Below are positions 37,506-47,713 of a stretch of DNA of 64,000 nucleotides, piece after piece (the stretch's first letter is position 1; each line of letters opens with the position of its first letter). Below the pieces are notes generated by a model. The model searched no databases. It had not been told where the DNA came from and saw nothing but the letters and a program-made list of their open reading frames with translations. The stretch covers positions 18,865,936-18,929,935 of the forward strand of contig OZ010787.1 of NCBI GenBank assembly GCA_963932465.1, given 5' to 3'. The position numbers and the translations under genes are program-made. Origin of the DNA: Maratus speciosus. Lineage: Eukaryota; Arthropoda; Arachnida; Araneae; Salticidae.

Positions 37506-38291
37506 TGTTCAAGTCACACTAAAATTTTCAAAAATTTTTATTTGGAAGTAAGGAAATGCAGTTTTCAGCTTTTTTTTTTTTAATGAAAATTATAAAAGTT
37601 AAATTTTGTTAAAAAATTCTGGTACAAATCTTGATTAAAATTAGGTGGTATAGGAAATATTCCAGCGCTCTTCAAGAGGTTAATTTATGATGATTAAAAC
37701 ACATACGAAAAGACTACATGGTTTTAATTTATTTATCAACCCAAACAAATTGTCTCATCACAGCAAAAAGAAATGCATAAAGTAATTTATTGCAACTTTT
37801 ATTTTTTTTTAAAAAAAAAGATAAAAAATAAAATTCCTGAAAACTTATTTTTTCCTTTCCTTTTTATTATATTACATTAACAGAGATTAATAACTAATAA
37901 ATTAACTGAGATTAATAGGTTTTTTAGAATATCTTTTTTTTTTTTTATCAAGATTGAACTTTTCGATAGGCATACATCTAAATATTCTCCTAAAGATCTA
38001 GCCGAGATCTACGTTTGTTTTTGATATTTTAGATTGAAAATAGTAAATCGCGTAATTTAGAATGTTGCAATTAAAAGCAAAAGATACTTTTAGAATAAGA
38101 AATGTTGACAAAGGTACTTCCAACATAAAGTTCTACAAAATTTAAGAATTAACAAAAGTTCTAAAATCTTGATAGAACTTAATTAAAATTTTTCGAGGCA
38201 CACTGGTTGAAAATCTTTGCAATAATATAATGAAAAGTAAATCTATATTATAAAGTAAAAATATGTCCGTGAGACGGTGACAACACCTAAC
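37506..38291. other. AT-rich non-coding stretch
   Basis: Left flank of the PLE. T/A homopolymer runs near 37569, 37801 and 37930. No gene seen. Confidence 0.55.
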
Positions 38292-38339
38292 CAATAAATT
38301 TCGCTGCGAAACAGCACCGAAAACTGGCAATATGAAGCA

Positions 38340-38704
38340 ATTAAAATAATAAAACTTTGTAAAAAATCACCATAAAATAAAAACAAAACACAGGACGCGT
38401 TTCGAGCTAAAAACATAACAGCTCGTCATCAGCTACAGCATACACGTGTCCGCAAGCGAACAAGTTCAAAAATGAACTGAAGGTAAAGAATGTTGCAAAG
38501 AATGCGACAGATGGCGCTACCTGAAAGAGGCAGATGCAAAAGGGAAAGGTGTTGCCAAAAAGAGAGAAGAGAAATTGATAGGGAAAAAATGGAAAAAAGA
38601 ATAAATAAATAAACAAAATAAAATAAAAGAAGTAAATTGAAAATATAAATAATAATAATGAATAAAGAAATATAAAAGAATAAAACAAGAAAAACAAAAG
38701 AACC
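38340..38704 (-). repeat. PLE terminal repeat, left (3') copy
   Basis: Inverse of 40549-40919 over its whole length, with only a few differences. Outer end ATTAAAATAATAAAACTTTG. It contains the hammerhead motif. The 188-codon ORF seen here on the minus strand (38407-38973) is hydrophobic low-complexity translation of the repeat plus an off-frame reading of the endonuclease, not a gene. Confidence 0.9.
38389..38440 (-). ncRNA. Hammerhead ribozyme motif in left PLE repeat
   Basis: Read on the minus strand: CTGATGA (38432-38426), an extra C, stem II GAGCT/AGCTC (38424-38420 with 38408-38404), GAAAC (38403-38399), then GCGTC (38398-38394) with the GUC cleavage triplet. ACGCGT gives only a minimal stem III, the arrangement known for PLE hammerheads, which probably act as dimers. 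Confidence 0.75.
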
Positions 38705-38755
38705 TTTTTTTTAAACAAAATAAAAAGAAAAGAAACAAGAGAAAAGGGAAAAGAA

Positions 38756-39055
38756 TTACAAAAGTAATTTCCACGCTGGAGATAGGAAAGGAGATGACTG
38801 GAGATCATTGACAAGAATAGCAGAATTTTTAGAAATGAAATATGCTTCATGAAAATCCAAATGAGAGGGAGAGGCAGGGGAAGAAATAATTTTGGCCATG
38901 GAGAAATTGAAACAATGACTGGAAGACCAACAGTGAGAAGCAATCGAAGATTTAGAGATTTCTTGATTTGCAATATACCTCTGATGCTCGCCTAATCTGA
39001 ATTTTAAAGCTCTCTTTGTTTAACCAATATAACCTAAATTGCAAGAGCAAGGAAT
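38756..39055 (-). pseudogene. GIY-YIG endonuclease domain of the PLE, out of frame with RT
   Basis: The C-terminal endonuclease of PLEs makes the target nick. The RT frame reads GVYI just before this region (39058-39066). The typical continuation IPCSCNLGYIG is found in another minus frame from 39055, followed by TKRALKFRLGEHQRYIANQE. It continues to LVNDLQSSPFLSPAWKLLL and a stop at 38756-38758. Two lesions are visible: a frameshift at 39055-39060 between GVY and IPC, and a TAA at 39020-39022 where the family usually has glutamine (GYIGQTKR). Downstream the frame is otherwise open, so damage is light. The stop lies about 50 bp from the terminal repeat, as expected for the end of the protein. 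Confidence 0.85.
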
Positions 39056-40470
39056 GAAATATAAACACCCCACCGGTTCTCAGTAGGAACAGGATCTTTT
39101 AGAGAATTTAATTTAATTTTATTCATAGGTTTGAAGATAACTTTAAAGTTAAAACGAGAAAGGATTTTAGCAATTTTGAAACAGAGAAGAGAATAAAAAG
39201 GCAGAACTATTATAGAATTAAAATTAGGAGAATTATTTGAATCAGAAAAAGGATATTTAGGCTTATTAAATTTATACAAAGCTTTATCAATCAATGAGGG
39301 ATTATAACCACGAGCAAAGGCAAGAGATTTGAGATAATTAATTTCATTATTCAGAGCAGAAGAGTCAGAACAAATGCGTAACGCCCTAAAAACAAAAGTA
39401 TAAAAGGACGCCACTTTTTGTTGAGGAGGATGATTTGAAAGAGCATGAGGAGGAAGAGAGACAGCGAAAGGTTTTCTATAAACGGAGGTAGAGAACCGAT
39501 CTGGGTGTTTTGAAACCATGACGTCAAGGAAAGGAAGAGAATTGTTCTCTTCGACTTCGAGAGTAAATTGAATACAAGGATCAACAGAATTAACAAGAGA
39601 AAGGAGATTAGAAAGATCAAGGTCAGAGGGAATTAAAATGAAAGTGTCATCAACATACCTAAACCAGAAAGGAAATTTATATAAACTGAAGAGTTTTTCT
39701 TCAACAAAATGCATATAAATATCACATAAAAGAGGAGACACTGGATTACCCATGGCCAGACCCTCAGTTCGAGAATAGAAAGAATTGTTAAACTGAAAAG
39801 CAGTTTGCCTGACACAAATACTAACTAAATGCAGGATTTCATCAATCTCAATGGAAGAGTAATGAAATTCGTGCAGCCTTCTTTCCAAACAATCAGTTGC
39901 CCCTTGAACAGGCACGTTAGTGAAAAGGGATTTAACATCTAAGGAAACCATTATATAATTGCAAGGAGAAAGGCGTTTAATTTTATCAACAAAGTCAAAA
40001 GAGTTTTTCAGGGTGTGAAAGTTAGTGGAAGATAAAGGAGCGAGTAACTTAGAAAGGAACTTGGCAAGTTTATAAGAAGCAGTACCAATATTGGAAACGA
40101 TAGGGCGAAAGGAAAGAGTAGGTTTATGGACCTTAGGAAGAGCATAGAAACGAGCACAATTAGCGATAGAAGGGATGACCAAAGGTTTAGTGTTATCATT
40201 AAGAAAGACAGAATTTTTAATGACATGCTTGATGTCAGATAAATGCTTAGTAGAAGGATCCTTTTTTAATTTGGAATATGGACCAGAGTTTAACATAGAT
40301 TCAACGTGGGAAATACAATCAGATTTATTGAGAAGAACTGTTTGACCGCCTTTATCAGCCTTAGTAATAAGAAGGCTAGGAATGGAATTAAGTTCACTGA
40401 GAGCAGATGTCTGAGAAGAAGAAAGATTAGACTTATTAAAAGATTTATTAGAAGAAATGACATTAGCCAA
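39034..40470 (-). CDS. Penelope-like reverse transcriptase (ORF intact, 5'-truncated)
   Basis: 478-codon ORF encoding the RT that copies the element's RNA at a nicked target. Motifs in order: LLITKADKGGQTVLL (33-47), FYALPKVHKP (108-117, the PLE hallmark), FRPIVSNIGT (121-130), MVSLDVKSLFTNVP (174-187, first catalytic Asp), GLAMGNPVSPLLCDIY (237-252), RYVDDTFILI (271-280, catalytic DD at 274-275), LPFLDVMV (312-319) and STSVYRKPF (328-336). The listed start is a TTG. The frame is open further upstream to the junction with the inverted repeat at about 40548, so the true N-terminus is missing. The 3' end runs into GVYI and then leaves the endonuclease frame. Absence of stops over nearly 500 codons points to a young insertion. 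Confidence 0.93.
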   Translation of the reverse strand: MANVISSNKSFNKSNLSSSQTSALSELNSIPSLLITKADKGGQTVLLNKSDCISHVESMLNSGPYSKLKKDPSTKHLSDIKHVIKNSVFLNDNTKPLVIPSIANCARFYALPKVHKPTLSFRPIVSNIGTASYKLAKFLSKLLAPLSSTNFHTLKNSFDFVDKIKRLSPCNYIMVSLDVKSLFTNVPVQGATDCLERRLHEFHYSSIEIDEILHLVSICVRQTAFQFNNSFYSRTEGLAMGNPVSPLLCDIYMHFVEEKLFSLYKFPFWFRYVDDTFILIPSDLDLSNLLSLVNSVDPCIQFTLEVEENNSLPFLDVMVSKHPDRFSTSVYRKPFAVSLPPHALSNHPPQQKVASFYTFVFRALRICSDSSALNNEINYLKSLAFARGYNPSLIDKALYKFNKPKYPFSDSNNSPNFNSIIVLPFYSLLCFKIAKILSRFNFKVIFKPMNKIKLNSLKDPVPTENRWGVYISFLALAI

Positions 40471-40548
40471 AAGGTAGCGAAGAGAATCAAGTTGACCAGA
40501 AGAAATTTTACTGTTGTTGAAAGAAAAAAAATGTTTTGAAAAGAAAAT

Positions 40549-40919
40549 GGTTCTTTTGTTTTTCTTGTTTTATTCTTTTATATTTCTTTATTTATTATTA
40601 TTATTTATATTTTCAATTTACTTCTTTTATTTATTTTGTTTATTTTTTTATTTATTTATTTTTTTTCCATTTTTTCCCTATCAATTTCTCTTCTCTCTTT
40701 TTGGCAACACCTTTCCCTTTTGCATGTGCCTCTTTCAGGTAGCGCCATCTGTCGCATTCTTTGCAACATTCTTTACCTTCAGTTCATTTTTGAACTTGTT
40801 CGCTTGCGGACACGTGTATGCTGTAGCTGATGACGAGCTGTTATGTTTTTAGCTCGAAACGCGTCCTGTGTTTTGTTTTTATTTTATGGTGATTTTTTAC
40901 AAAGTTTTATTATTTTAAT
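40549..40919 (+). repeat. PLE terminal repeat, right (5') copy, inverted
   Basis: Inverted copy of 38340-38704. The ORFs here (40514-40852 and overlapping ones) are shadows of an AT-rich repeat; their C-terminal residues equal those of the left-repeat ORF simply because the DNA is repeated. Confidence 0.9.
40822..40870 (+). ncRNA. Hammerhead ribozyme motif in right PLE repeat
   Basis: CTGATGA (40827-40833), an extra C, stem II GAGCT/AGCTC (40835-40839 with 40851-40855), GAAAC (40856-40860) and GCGTC (40861-40865). TGTAG before the core and CTGTG after it can pair with wobbles as stem I. It lies on the strand opposite to the RT, because the repeat is inverted. Confidence 0.75.
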
Positions 40920-40932
40920 CAATAAATTTCGC

Positions 40933-41478
40933 ATTTACTGTAATTTTTTTAACGTTTACATACAACATACAATTTCAATTTTTACTCCATCGAATCTATT
41001 CTTTTTTAAGTGCAATTTATTTTAAAGCTGATTTTGCTGATTTTTTATTGTTTTTAAAATAATTTTCAAACATAATTTTTTAAATTTTATCTCAATCGAG
41101 TGCAGTCCGATTAAAAAAGATTAAGCCGTTTGCACATAAAACAATTTAAATAATTAAGCATTTGTTTCCAACTAATATTTCATAACGAAATTAAAACTTA
41201 GCTTCATCAACAAATAAATAAAATAACAAAATAATATGAATAAAACACAATTAAACAGACGTATAATCTAACTAATAGCTTAAATGACTGAAATTGTTAG
41301 AATCTAAAATGCTGTTGCAAATGGCGATCTTTGGCGATTTCTTCGGCTGTTAACTCATGGCATGCGACTAATACGAAAGTATAATTTTTAATAAATTTAT
41401 AAACGTTATTTGAGTATGTTATTGATATTTTTCCTATGAAAATACTCTTTGGTGTTGTTGGGCAATCTAATATATATA
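40933..41478. other. AT-rich non-coding stretch
   Basis: Spacer between PLE and Tc1-like element. It ends in a short TA microsatellite (about 41469-41480) that served as the Tc1 target. No gene. Confidence 0.6.
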
Positions 41479-41480
41479 TA

Positions 41481-43024
41481 CACTGCTCAAAACAATTAGG
41501 GGAGCACATGGTTTTAGCGAAATTACGCAAATATTTACACCGATAAGTAACGTAAAATAAAACATCCAGTATTTAAAGTGTTGTAGGAAACAGATAAAGA
41601 AAACTTCACATGTAAATTAAAGTTTATGACGTCAAAAACTAGAAAAAGGAGATAAGTGCAGAAATTGGGATTTTGCAGAAACGTCTGTTTCACTGCCTCA
41701 GTTGTAAAATTCAATTGCTCAGCTTGTGTTTTGAGAAAAGGTGGCTTGAAAATGTCACAACAACATGATTTACCGCAATCCATGGCTTGGTGTGTTATCG
41801 GGACAGTTGAATTTGGGGAAACATAACGAAGAGTAGCGGACACTGTTGGAGTCGCAAGAGGTGTCCATGAAAGGCTGTGGAATCGATTCCAAGACACATG
41901 GAATGGTAGTCATCGACAAGTGCAAGGTCGAAAATATGCTAACACAGAAGCTGATGACCGATATATCCCGTTAACAGCTCGTCGAGACAGAACGGGCAAT
42001 GCTACTCAGTTGCAAACACTGTTGTTCTTGGCCACAGGACGAAGGGTGTCTAGCCAAACAGTCAGAAATAGGCTTCATCAGGGTGGTCTCTATGCACGTA
42101 AGCCAATGCTCTGTATTCCGTAGACCTCAAGCCACTGTGCGGCCCAAAGAAGGTGAACATCGAGTTTGGAGGCAACGTTGTTGGAGTCAAATTCTGTTTA
42201 CAGACGAGTCCCGATTAAGTCTGGATGTGACATCTGATGTGTTTTGTCATGGAGAGAAAGGGGCACTCAAAATAATCCCACATTCGTTCGTGAAAGATCA
42301 CATTACAGACGAGGTGGGTTGATGCTATTGGCTGAAATCAGCATAGGTGGACGTACGGGCCTGCATATCATTCGGAATGGCACTTTGTCGGTCCGAAGTT
42401 ATACAGACGAGATACTGAGACCTCATGTCATATTTTATGTTGCAGCAATTAGTGATTTCTTTTTTTCCATGCATGATAATGCCAGACTTCATACAGTTCT
42501 TCTTGTGGAAAACATGCTTGAAGCTAAAACAATATAGCGTATGGAATGACCAGCATGCTCTCTTGACCTAACTCCGATCGATCATGTTTGGGACATACTC
42601 AGACGACGCATTGCTGCGAGACCGAGGCCTCCGTTTGCTGTCCGGGACTTGGAGATTGCAATTCTTGAGCAATAGAACAGTATTCCCCAAATTCTTATCG
42701 ATAATCTCATCGCATCCATGGAAAACAGGTGTGCAGCAGTCTTAGCTGTTCGAGGAGACCACACACCATATTAAATATCTTGCATCATTTCTAAACAATA
42801 CTTTTTTTTTATCATTTACATGAAACCAAATTGTTGCCCTGAACCATCTTTTCATGTTCTTTTCATCTTTTCAAAGAATTAAGGCTCCCTTGCAATATTT
42901 TTTGCGTCTTTTTTTCTGTATTGCGCATTGCTACACTTGTACTATACATTTTATGCCCATACATGGCTGTCTTGCACTGTTCTCTTCACTTTTTCGCTTG
43001 CTTCCCTAATTGTTTTGAGCAGTG
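41481..43024 (+). mobile_element. Decayed Tc1-type transposon, related to the 15 kb copy (1544 bp)
   Basis: The termini CACTGCTCAAAACAATTAGG and the inverse AGGG(A)AGC...version at 43024 match over about 24 bp with one mismatch. TA flanks lie at 41479-41480 and 43025-43026. The first 18 bases equal those of the 15 kb and 55 kb elements, so it is a sister family. Confidence 0.9.
41752..42774 (+). pseudogene. Tc1-like transposase pseudogene
   Basis: Starts at ATG 41752 (MSQQHDLPQSMAWCVIGTVE) and is homologous to the 346-residue transposase. The first stop is TAA at 41824-41826. The DNA-binding part continues in frame (DDRYIPLTARRDRTGNATQL, QTVRNRLHQGGLYARKPMLC) to a stop at about 42123. After frameshifts the catalytic part appears: ILFTDESRLS, then in another frame SWRERGTQNNPTFVRERSHY, MHDNARLHTVLLVENML, and PIDHVWDILRRR in place of the usual PIEH. 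The last residues GDHTPY end at 42772-42774, the same C-terminus as the intact copy. At least three stops and several frameshifts make it inactive. Confidence 0.9.
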
Positions 43025-43026
43025 TA

Positions 43027-44596
43027 TATACATATATATACAATCTAAAAAATCTATTAGAATTTTAAATATAAAAATTTGTTTTCATATTTGTTCTGTA
43101 ATTCAGAAAGCCCGGTATGAATCCTCCAGTGCTGATAATAGAAACTCAAATAAATAATAACAATAATAAATCCGTTTATTTTCTTTGTTATTGTAACGTT
43201 TAAAATCTCGTAATCTAATAGTATCCCTGTTTGTCGCATACTATTAAACATTGTGTAAAAAGTAACTTGTGTCTTACAAAAAATTCTTATAATTAAACTT
43301 ATACTTAGCTTTTAGTTAGAATGATTATTTCATACAACAGTAATGTTAATGTTTATATTCATGGTATTTTATTCGGAATATTAAAAAAAGATAAACAAAT
43401 ATTTCTAAAACTTTTGTCATATTTTTTTAGAATCATAGCAAAGAAGTAGATCAAATTGGATATAAAATTCCCCTAAATTATATTTTCTAAATCGTAAACA
43501 TTAATTAAACGTCCACTGTAGCTAGAACATGTAAGATAAATTGAATTTTCACAGCATTCTCTCTCTCCTAATTAAATTTGTTACTATTAATGTATATGAA
43601 GAATAAAATATTTTTAAAAATTCCAGAGTCTTAATGGGATACTTTGAGTTCTTAATGTACCAGAGTGTTTACAATAAAAGGGTGTTTTTCAGCTTTTACT
43701 CAGAATTTACAGGAGATGCGATAAACACGATAATGCTCTACCTCCTGAAAAGATAAGCTTAATTTTAGCACATATTTTTAATGACGAAATAAACGACTAT
43801 AACAGGTACTGAAATTAACAAATTAATTTTTGAAATATTCCTTTTAATATCTTAATAATTACGTAACTTTTGAACGATAAATAGTATCGTTTATAGAAGA
43901 TAAATATGCATTAAAGATAAAGTATAAGTTTTAAGAGTAAAACATGAAATATCTTTGAAAAAATAGACCGATATAAAGTATTTTTTGAAAGGATAGAGAG
44001 ATATAATCAAGAATTCCAATAAAATTGTAATAACATAACTTTGGGTCACGCGGGAGAAGGGGGGGGGGGGGTGTCATAAGAGTTCGTAGAATATTTTTAA
44101 GGGAGTGAAAACAACCCAAACGTTACTGAAGAAATATGCTGGCCTTGTATAATAATAAATATACTTAAAGTTTTTTTTCTTAGAATTCAACCGTTCACAT
44201 TTGCAACCATAGGTTACTCTTTTAACCTCACCAATCCTTCCTCCATATACACAGTCGTTTATTTCTGATACTGCAGATAAAATATTTCGTCTTGTAAACC
44301 CATTTCAAAAAGATATTCCATTTTATAACGAATTTTACTACGCAGTAAATGGTTATTTTTTTCATAATGTTGATTTTAATAATTCTGTGCTTTTGACTGA
44401 TAAGCAATTGAAATATTCTCAAATATCTATGCAGCAGCATATTTTAATTTTTTTTCTACAGATAATTTGTAGCGACTCTTTCCTTAAAATGCTTAAATTT
44501 ATATCAATGTTTAACAGTTTTTTTTCAACAAATGTAATTAAAACTAGTCCGATGTGCTAATACCTAAACGTTCTTCTATTTCATATATGTCAATAT
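43027..44596. other. AT-rich non-coding stretch
   Basis: TA repeat continues past the Tc1 end to about 43040. A G run at 44060-44070. No gene seen. Confidence 0.55.
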
Positions 44597-45595
44597 CGTC
44601 AACCGGGGCTACTTTGGTCCTTGCGGGGTTACTTTGGTCCAACCCATAAAAAAAGTTTTATTCTTCGTATTGAACAAACAATACAAGATAATTCGGAGTT
44701 TTTGCCTTTGAAAAATATTTTAGACCCTACTTTAAGGTATTTGAATAGTTTGGGGGTAATTAAATTTTTTTAGTGGCAACACAGGATGTGTCTGTAAACA
44801 ACTGTTTTCGTGTGTAGATTTTAACTCCCCAAACTTTCTCTTGTGAGACAATCTGGATAAGAGATGCAAATAAGGTAAGTGACAAAATATTACCTTTAGT
44901 AACCTGTAACCCATTTACGATCATAGTTTTTCATTTAACTTTTTATTTTGACAGAAAATGTTTACGTTTTCATAAAGCTAACAGGAAAACTAGTTTTTCG
45001 AGGCTACTTTGTGCCAGGCCTTTTTTAGTCCGGAAGTATCCCCAGTTACTCAGAAATGACTTTTATACCACCAAATCTCTTTAAAAATGTATTAAGTAAC
45101 ATTTTTTTTTTTTTAAATGTTACTTTAGCAAAATGTTACAGTAATTATTTTTGTCCCCGTTACTTAGGATAACAAGATGAAAACTGTTTCTCGTGTCTTT
45201 AATATTAACATTTGGTTTATTGTGTTTAAATGTTTAAAAAAAACTTTTGTTTATCAAGTTTGCTGTGTTAATTCATCAGCAGATCCTATTGCAATCAATT
45301 GCTAATTGGTTTCAATATTCCAACATATGAATTGTATTCATTTTATATGAAAATAAGGGAATGGACCAAAGAAGCCCCCAGTAGGGGCTACTTTGTTCCA
45401 AAACTTTAAAAATAGTTAAAAAATACAATAATAAAAAATTGCCTCTTTAAAACCATACAGTTTGCTTCATTGTTTCCTGTTAATCGATTACAATTCCATT
45501 TCGACGTTGAAAATTCATATATAATATTTTTTAATAATGGAAATAAATGTTAGTGGAACCAGGAAAAAGTGGCCCAAAGTAGCCCCCGGTTGACG
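44597..45595. mobile_element. 1 kb element with CGTCAACCGGGG(G)CTACTTTGG ends
   Basis: CGTCAACCGGGGCTACTTTG on the left; on the right CAAAGTAGCCCCCGGTTGAC followed by G, the inverse with one extra base. The words CTACTTTG(G)TCC / GGGGTTACTTTGGTCC and their inverses occur again inside (44627, 45001, 45365, 45386), so the TIR core is repeated sub-terminally. No transposase frame. Family not assigned. Confidence 0.7.
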
Positions 45596-45789
45596 GTAAT
45601 ACAAAATACGCTATCACTGTGCCAAAATTAAGTGACAATCTATGCCTACCATGAGGATTCTAAACGTATAAGTTGGGTGAATTGTTTGCATTTAAAAAAG
45701 AGATATTAGCATCGCATTTTTCAAACAAATCCTTGAATTTCGTCAACCACCCTCTTAGATGTCTGCAACCAAAATTTCCAACACATAGA

Positions 45790-46345
45790 GCATAAAAAAG
45801 ACACCCGTTGGACAGTATGCAGCCAAGCCTAATAAGGATCTATTTATGTGAAAACGTAACAGAATATGAAGTTGGATTAAATTCTGTGTCTTAGTTTTTG
45901 AGACATAACTATCACGAAAATCTTGAAAAATGTATCATATCATAGCCACCTGTATCATATCATAGCCACCTGATTTACAGGAAAACCTAATCAGCACCAG
46001 CTTATGTCAAGTTCTAGCAGAATATGAAGTTTGATGAAATTTCGATATGACTATCGCTAAAATTGTGTAAATCCTGAAAAATGCCCCCTGTTCGGCGATT
46101 TACACAAAACCTAATCTGCATTCACTGATGTCAACGTCTAACCGAATCTGAAGTTTAGCGAAAATCCGTGCATCAGTTCTTGGGACAAAGCTATTGCGGA
46201 AATCGTGAAAAATGCAGAATAACAGCGCCGCCTATTGGGTGATTTACACCAAAAACTAATCAGCACCAATTTATATCAAGGTATAACTGAATCTGAAGTT
46301 TTATTAAATTCCGTGCACTTGTTCTTGAGATAGAGAACCCACAAA
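45790..46345. repeat. Satellite-like tandem repeat, about 145-155-bp unit, 3-4 copies
   Basis: Units share the order ATTTACA..AAAACCTAATC, GCACC..TTATGTCAAG, ..CTGAATCTGAAGTTT, AAATTCCGTG, and TTCTTGAGA-AT. GTATCATATCATAGCCACCT is also duplicated next to itself at about 45932-45970. Strongly diverged. Confidence 0.65.
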
Positions 46346-47366
46346 ATTTTTGTCCCATATAGACAGACTTACATACATACTTTTTCTAAAAATAGTCAAA
46401 TCATGTTCAGGACTTCTAAAATGTATAAATCCATCGAAAACTGGAAGTCGAAAAATTTTCACGTATCCAATACTTTCTTCTTGTAAAGATAGAAGAAAAG
46501 AAAAAAGAAAAAAGAGAAGGAAACAAAATTAAAAATAGCCACCAGTATACTGCTGAAAAGAAACATAAATCCAATCATTCTATTATAGATTTGATTAGAA
46601 AAAAAAAAAAAAAACAGCCTTTTAATCTGCAGTCAATTACGTTTAGAAACTTATGTGATAACTTTTAATTAGAATAATTTATTTGACAACTTAATTTGTA
46701 AAATTACATCTATTTTTCCAATTTTAACATAACGCAAAATGTGCTGACATAAATAACGTGTTTTACCTTTGAGAGCTTGCTCACAATTCACTGCTTATTA
46801 GGAGCTTCAAAAAGGGATTTCAAGATAAATTTGCATAAAACTCACATCTTTACAACTAAGTTTTATGATGCATAGTATTTTTTCAAAAGCTCTTGAACTA
46901 AAATGTGCAACAGAGGCTTTGAATTTAGAGTTTAAGGCAGATTAAGTTCTCATACTAAATCACAAACTTGTGTGATTATTTCACGTATAATTAAAAAATT
47001 ATAACGGTAAAAATGATTTTAAGTAAAAATTTTACTTATTCATGTTATCGAGATTAATTTTTCAACATTTTATTAAAAAAGAAAATAAAAAATTCTTGCG
47101 TCATTCTTCCAGGGGGGGGGGGGGGGACATTAAATAATGATTCATTCCAGCAATTTTGATACTATGGCTTCTAATGTGAGTTTTATTGCTATCTAGATTT
47201 GTACATGGGTGTTATTTCAAAAAATAAACGTAATATATCTTTTAAGGAGTATGGAACGGTAAAAAATATGTGTGACTAGAAGCAACCCTTTTTTTTTCTA
47301 ATACGGGGGACTAAGTTAGCCGATATTATTGTTCTAATGACATGCCAGCGGGTACACTTGCGCTAA
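46346..47366. other. AT-rich non-coding stretch
   Basis: G run at 47113-47126. No gene seen. Confidence 0.5.
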
Positions 47367-47368
47367 TA

Positions 47369-47711
47369 CCCTGTTCAGATCGGACACTTAAGATATCTTA
47401 GGCCGCCATTTTTGAGGTGGTAACCTCCCGGAATCGAATGTCTGTTCACACCGTAAAACTATCTACGATATATACGATAACACAATGAATGTCACTTTGT
47501 CTGAGATCTGAACAAATGTAAAGTGCGCGCATGTACATAAAACAATACCAGTCGTAACAGCCAATCAGTAAGCGAAGCTTTATATCCAATCAGAGCGAGT
47601 GGTAGTGGCTTTATCTAGCCGAAGAAAGTTGAAACTCACTGAGAGAGTTTGTGGAACTCTCTCAGAGAGTTCGGCGGTCTAAGTTATCTTAAGTATCCGA
47701 TCTGAACAGGG
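47369..47711. mobile_element. 343-bp MITE with 39-bp terminal inverted repeats, TA target
   Basis: CCCTGTTCAGATCGGACACT opens the left end and CCCTGTTCAGATCGGATACT (inverse) the right. The arms match 36 of 39 positions, through CTTAAGATA(T/A)CTTAG(G/A)CCGCC. TA flanks at 47367-47368 and 47712-47713. The interior is GC-richer than its surroundings and has a CTCTCTCAGAGAG-type hairpin near 47640-47670. No coding capacity. Confidence 0.85.
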
Positions 47712-47713
47712 TA

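Larger units (their letters stand above)
38305..40919 (-). mobile_element. Penelope-like element (PLE) with inverted pLTRs and 13-bp TSD
   Basis: A 2.6 kb retroelement on the minus strand. It is flanked by a perfect 13-bp direct repeat CAATAAATTTCGC (38292-38304 and 40920-40932), read as the TSD. From 3' (left) to 5' (right) it has a 35-bp unique tail (38305-38339), an inverted terminal repeat, a frameshifted GIY-YIG endonuclease, a reverse transcriptase ORF, and the opposite-oriented terminal repeat. PLEs are known for such pseudo-LTRs in direct or inverted order, a short 3' extension, and the RT plus GIY-YIG pairing. The RT reading frame enters the right repeat junction (about 40548) without a start, so the insertion looks 5'-truncated in the coding part. 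Confidence 0.92.

Noticed and set aside
38407..38973. 188-codon hydrophobic ORF on the minus strand
   Set aside because: It is a translation of the AT-rich PLE terminal repeat plus an off-frame reading of the GIY-YIG region. The same C-terminal residues recur at 40852 because the DNA is repeated.
44732..44914. 60-codon ORF inside the CGTCAACC-ended element
   Set aside because: Too short and without motif to be called a transposase fragment.
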